A DNA stretch of 5,978 nucleotides from the NCBI RefSeq assembly GCF_019414865.1, contig NZ_DXLG01000098.1, forward strand, positions 1 to 5,978, in the 5' to 3' direction. Both the position numbers and the translations under genes were made by a program. Below are positions 5,446-5,978 of this stretch, in pieces. Position 1 is the stretch's first letter. Every line of letters starts with the position of its first letter. The stretch comes from Veillonella sp. (GTDB taxonomy: Bacteria; Bacillota; Negativicutes; Veillonellales; Veillonellaceae). The notes under the pieces are model-generated. The model saw only the letters and a list, made by a program, of their open reading frames with translations, had not been told where the DNA came from and ran no database searches.

Positions 5446-5925
5446 ATGGCAAAACGTAGCGATTATATTTCCTGGGATGAATACTTCATGGGGGTTGCCA
5501 TCTTAGCAGCGCAACGCTCTAAGGATCCTAATACACAAGTTGGTGCATGTATCGTTAGCAATGATAATAAAATCTTATCTATTGGCTATAATGGCATGCC
5601 TTTGAATTGTAGTGATGATGACTTTACTTGGGAACGCGATTCAGCAGACGATAACAAATATTTCTATACTGTACATAGTGAACTCAATGCTATTCTAAAT
5701 TATCGTGGTGGCTCTCTAGAGGGTTCCAAGATTTATGTTACATTATTCCCTTGTAATGAATGTGCTAAGGCAATTATTCAAAGTGGTATTAAGGCCGTTA
5801 TTTATCGCGATGATCTCTATAAGGACACAAAAGAGGTAAAAGCATCTAAGCGGATGTTAAAAACTGCAGGTGTAGAGATTATTGAATATAAACCTACAGG
5901 CCGTACTTTAAATATCACATTGTAA
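5446..5925 (+). CDS. Deoxycytidylate (dCMP) deaminase
   Basis: A zinc-dependent enzyme that deaminates dCMP to dUMP, the substrate of thymidylate synthase, in the cytoplasm. The 159 residues show the cytidine-deaminase fold signature: HSE with zinc ligand His77 and catalytic Glu79, then PCNEC with zinc ligands Cys103 and Cys106. The N-terminal ISWDEYFMGVA (8-18), QRSKDPNTQVGACIV and GYNGMPLNCSDDD (47-59) closely recall the human and phage-type dCMP deaminases (DCTD), more than the ComEB-like proteins I recall from bacilli and streptococci. That family is hexameric, activated by dCTP and inhibited by dTTP; whether this one is regulated so is inference. The start is supported by GTGAGG (5435-5440) 5 bases before the ATG; the gene ends in TAA followed at once by TAG. 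It lies behind the leuS terminator with no strong promoter of its own. I left the symbol blank because comEB would imply a competence-locus context that is absent here. Confidence 0.93.
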   Translation: MAKRSDYISWDEYFMGVAILAAQRSKDPNTQVGACIVSNDNKILSIGYNGMPLNCSDDDFTWERDSADDNKYFYTVHSELNAILNYRGGSLEGSKIYVTLFPCNECAKAIIQSGIKAVIYRDDLYKDTKEVKASKRMLKTAGVEIIEYKPTGRTLNITL

Positions 5926-5954
5926 TAGAATTAATTTTTACTATTATCAAAAGA

Positions 5955-5978
5955 CCCTATATACAAGCGTATATAGGG
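5955..5978 (+). terminator. Hairpin at the right edge, probable terminator of the deaminase gene
   Basis: A perfect 10-bp stem pairs 5955-5964 with 5969-5978 around the loop AAGC. The sequence stops at the last stem base, so a T-run cannot be seen. The AAAAGA just before the stem suggests a matching TCTTTT beyond the edge, which would make it bidirectional. It begins 30 bases after the deaminase stop codon. The bases between the stop and the stem hold nothing else recognisable. Confidence 0.7.

Overview
The window is AT-rich DNA with strong Shine-Dalgarno sites and sigma-70-type promoters. It looks like ordinary chromosome from a low-GC Firmicute. The style of the four proteins suggests a Veillonella-like member of the Negativicutes, which are Firmicutes with an outer membrane. 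That assignment rests on recalled protein resemblance, not on a database search. There is no RNA gene, CRISPR array, insertion sequence or sign of recent transfer. Coding density is high and no gap between genes exceeds about 155 bases.

Layout, left to right. A nested, bidirectional hairpin terminator (40-85) closes lgt, the membrane enzyme that attaches diacylglycerol to prolipoproteins, read on the minus strand (117-941). A 153-base divergent intergenic region holds a minus-strand promoter for lgt and an extended -10 promoter for the rightward gene. That gene (1095-2810) encodes an exported family-18 glycoside hydrolase with a signal peptide, an N-terminal beta-rich domain, a catalytic domain, and a long charged helical tail built from 11-residue repeats. 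A 90-base gap with its own promoter, and no visible terminator, leads to leuS (2901-5369), a complete leucyl-tRNA synthetase. A hairpin terminator (5394-5431) separates leuS from a dCMP deaminase gene (5446-5925). A final hairpin at the right edge (5955-5978) is probably that gene's terminator, cut by the window.

Functionally this is a housekeeping neighbourhood and not one pathway. It covers envelope biogenesis (Lgt and the secreted hydrolase), translation (LeuRS) and pyrimidine deoxynucleotide supply (dCMP to dUMP). The adjacency of lgt and the hydrolase is divergent, so any link between them is only suggestive.

I do not see a new multi-gene system. The points most worth a second look are the five hendecad repeats in the hydrolase tail, Gln in place of the conserved His in Lgt, two tiny overlapping ORFs at the leuS ribosome-binding site, the terminator hairpin just ahead of the deaminase gene, and the eukaryote-like character of that deaminase.
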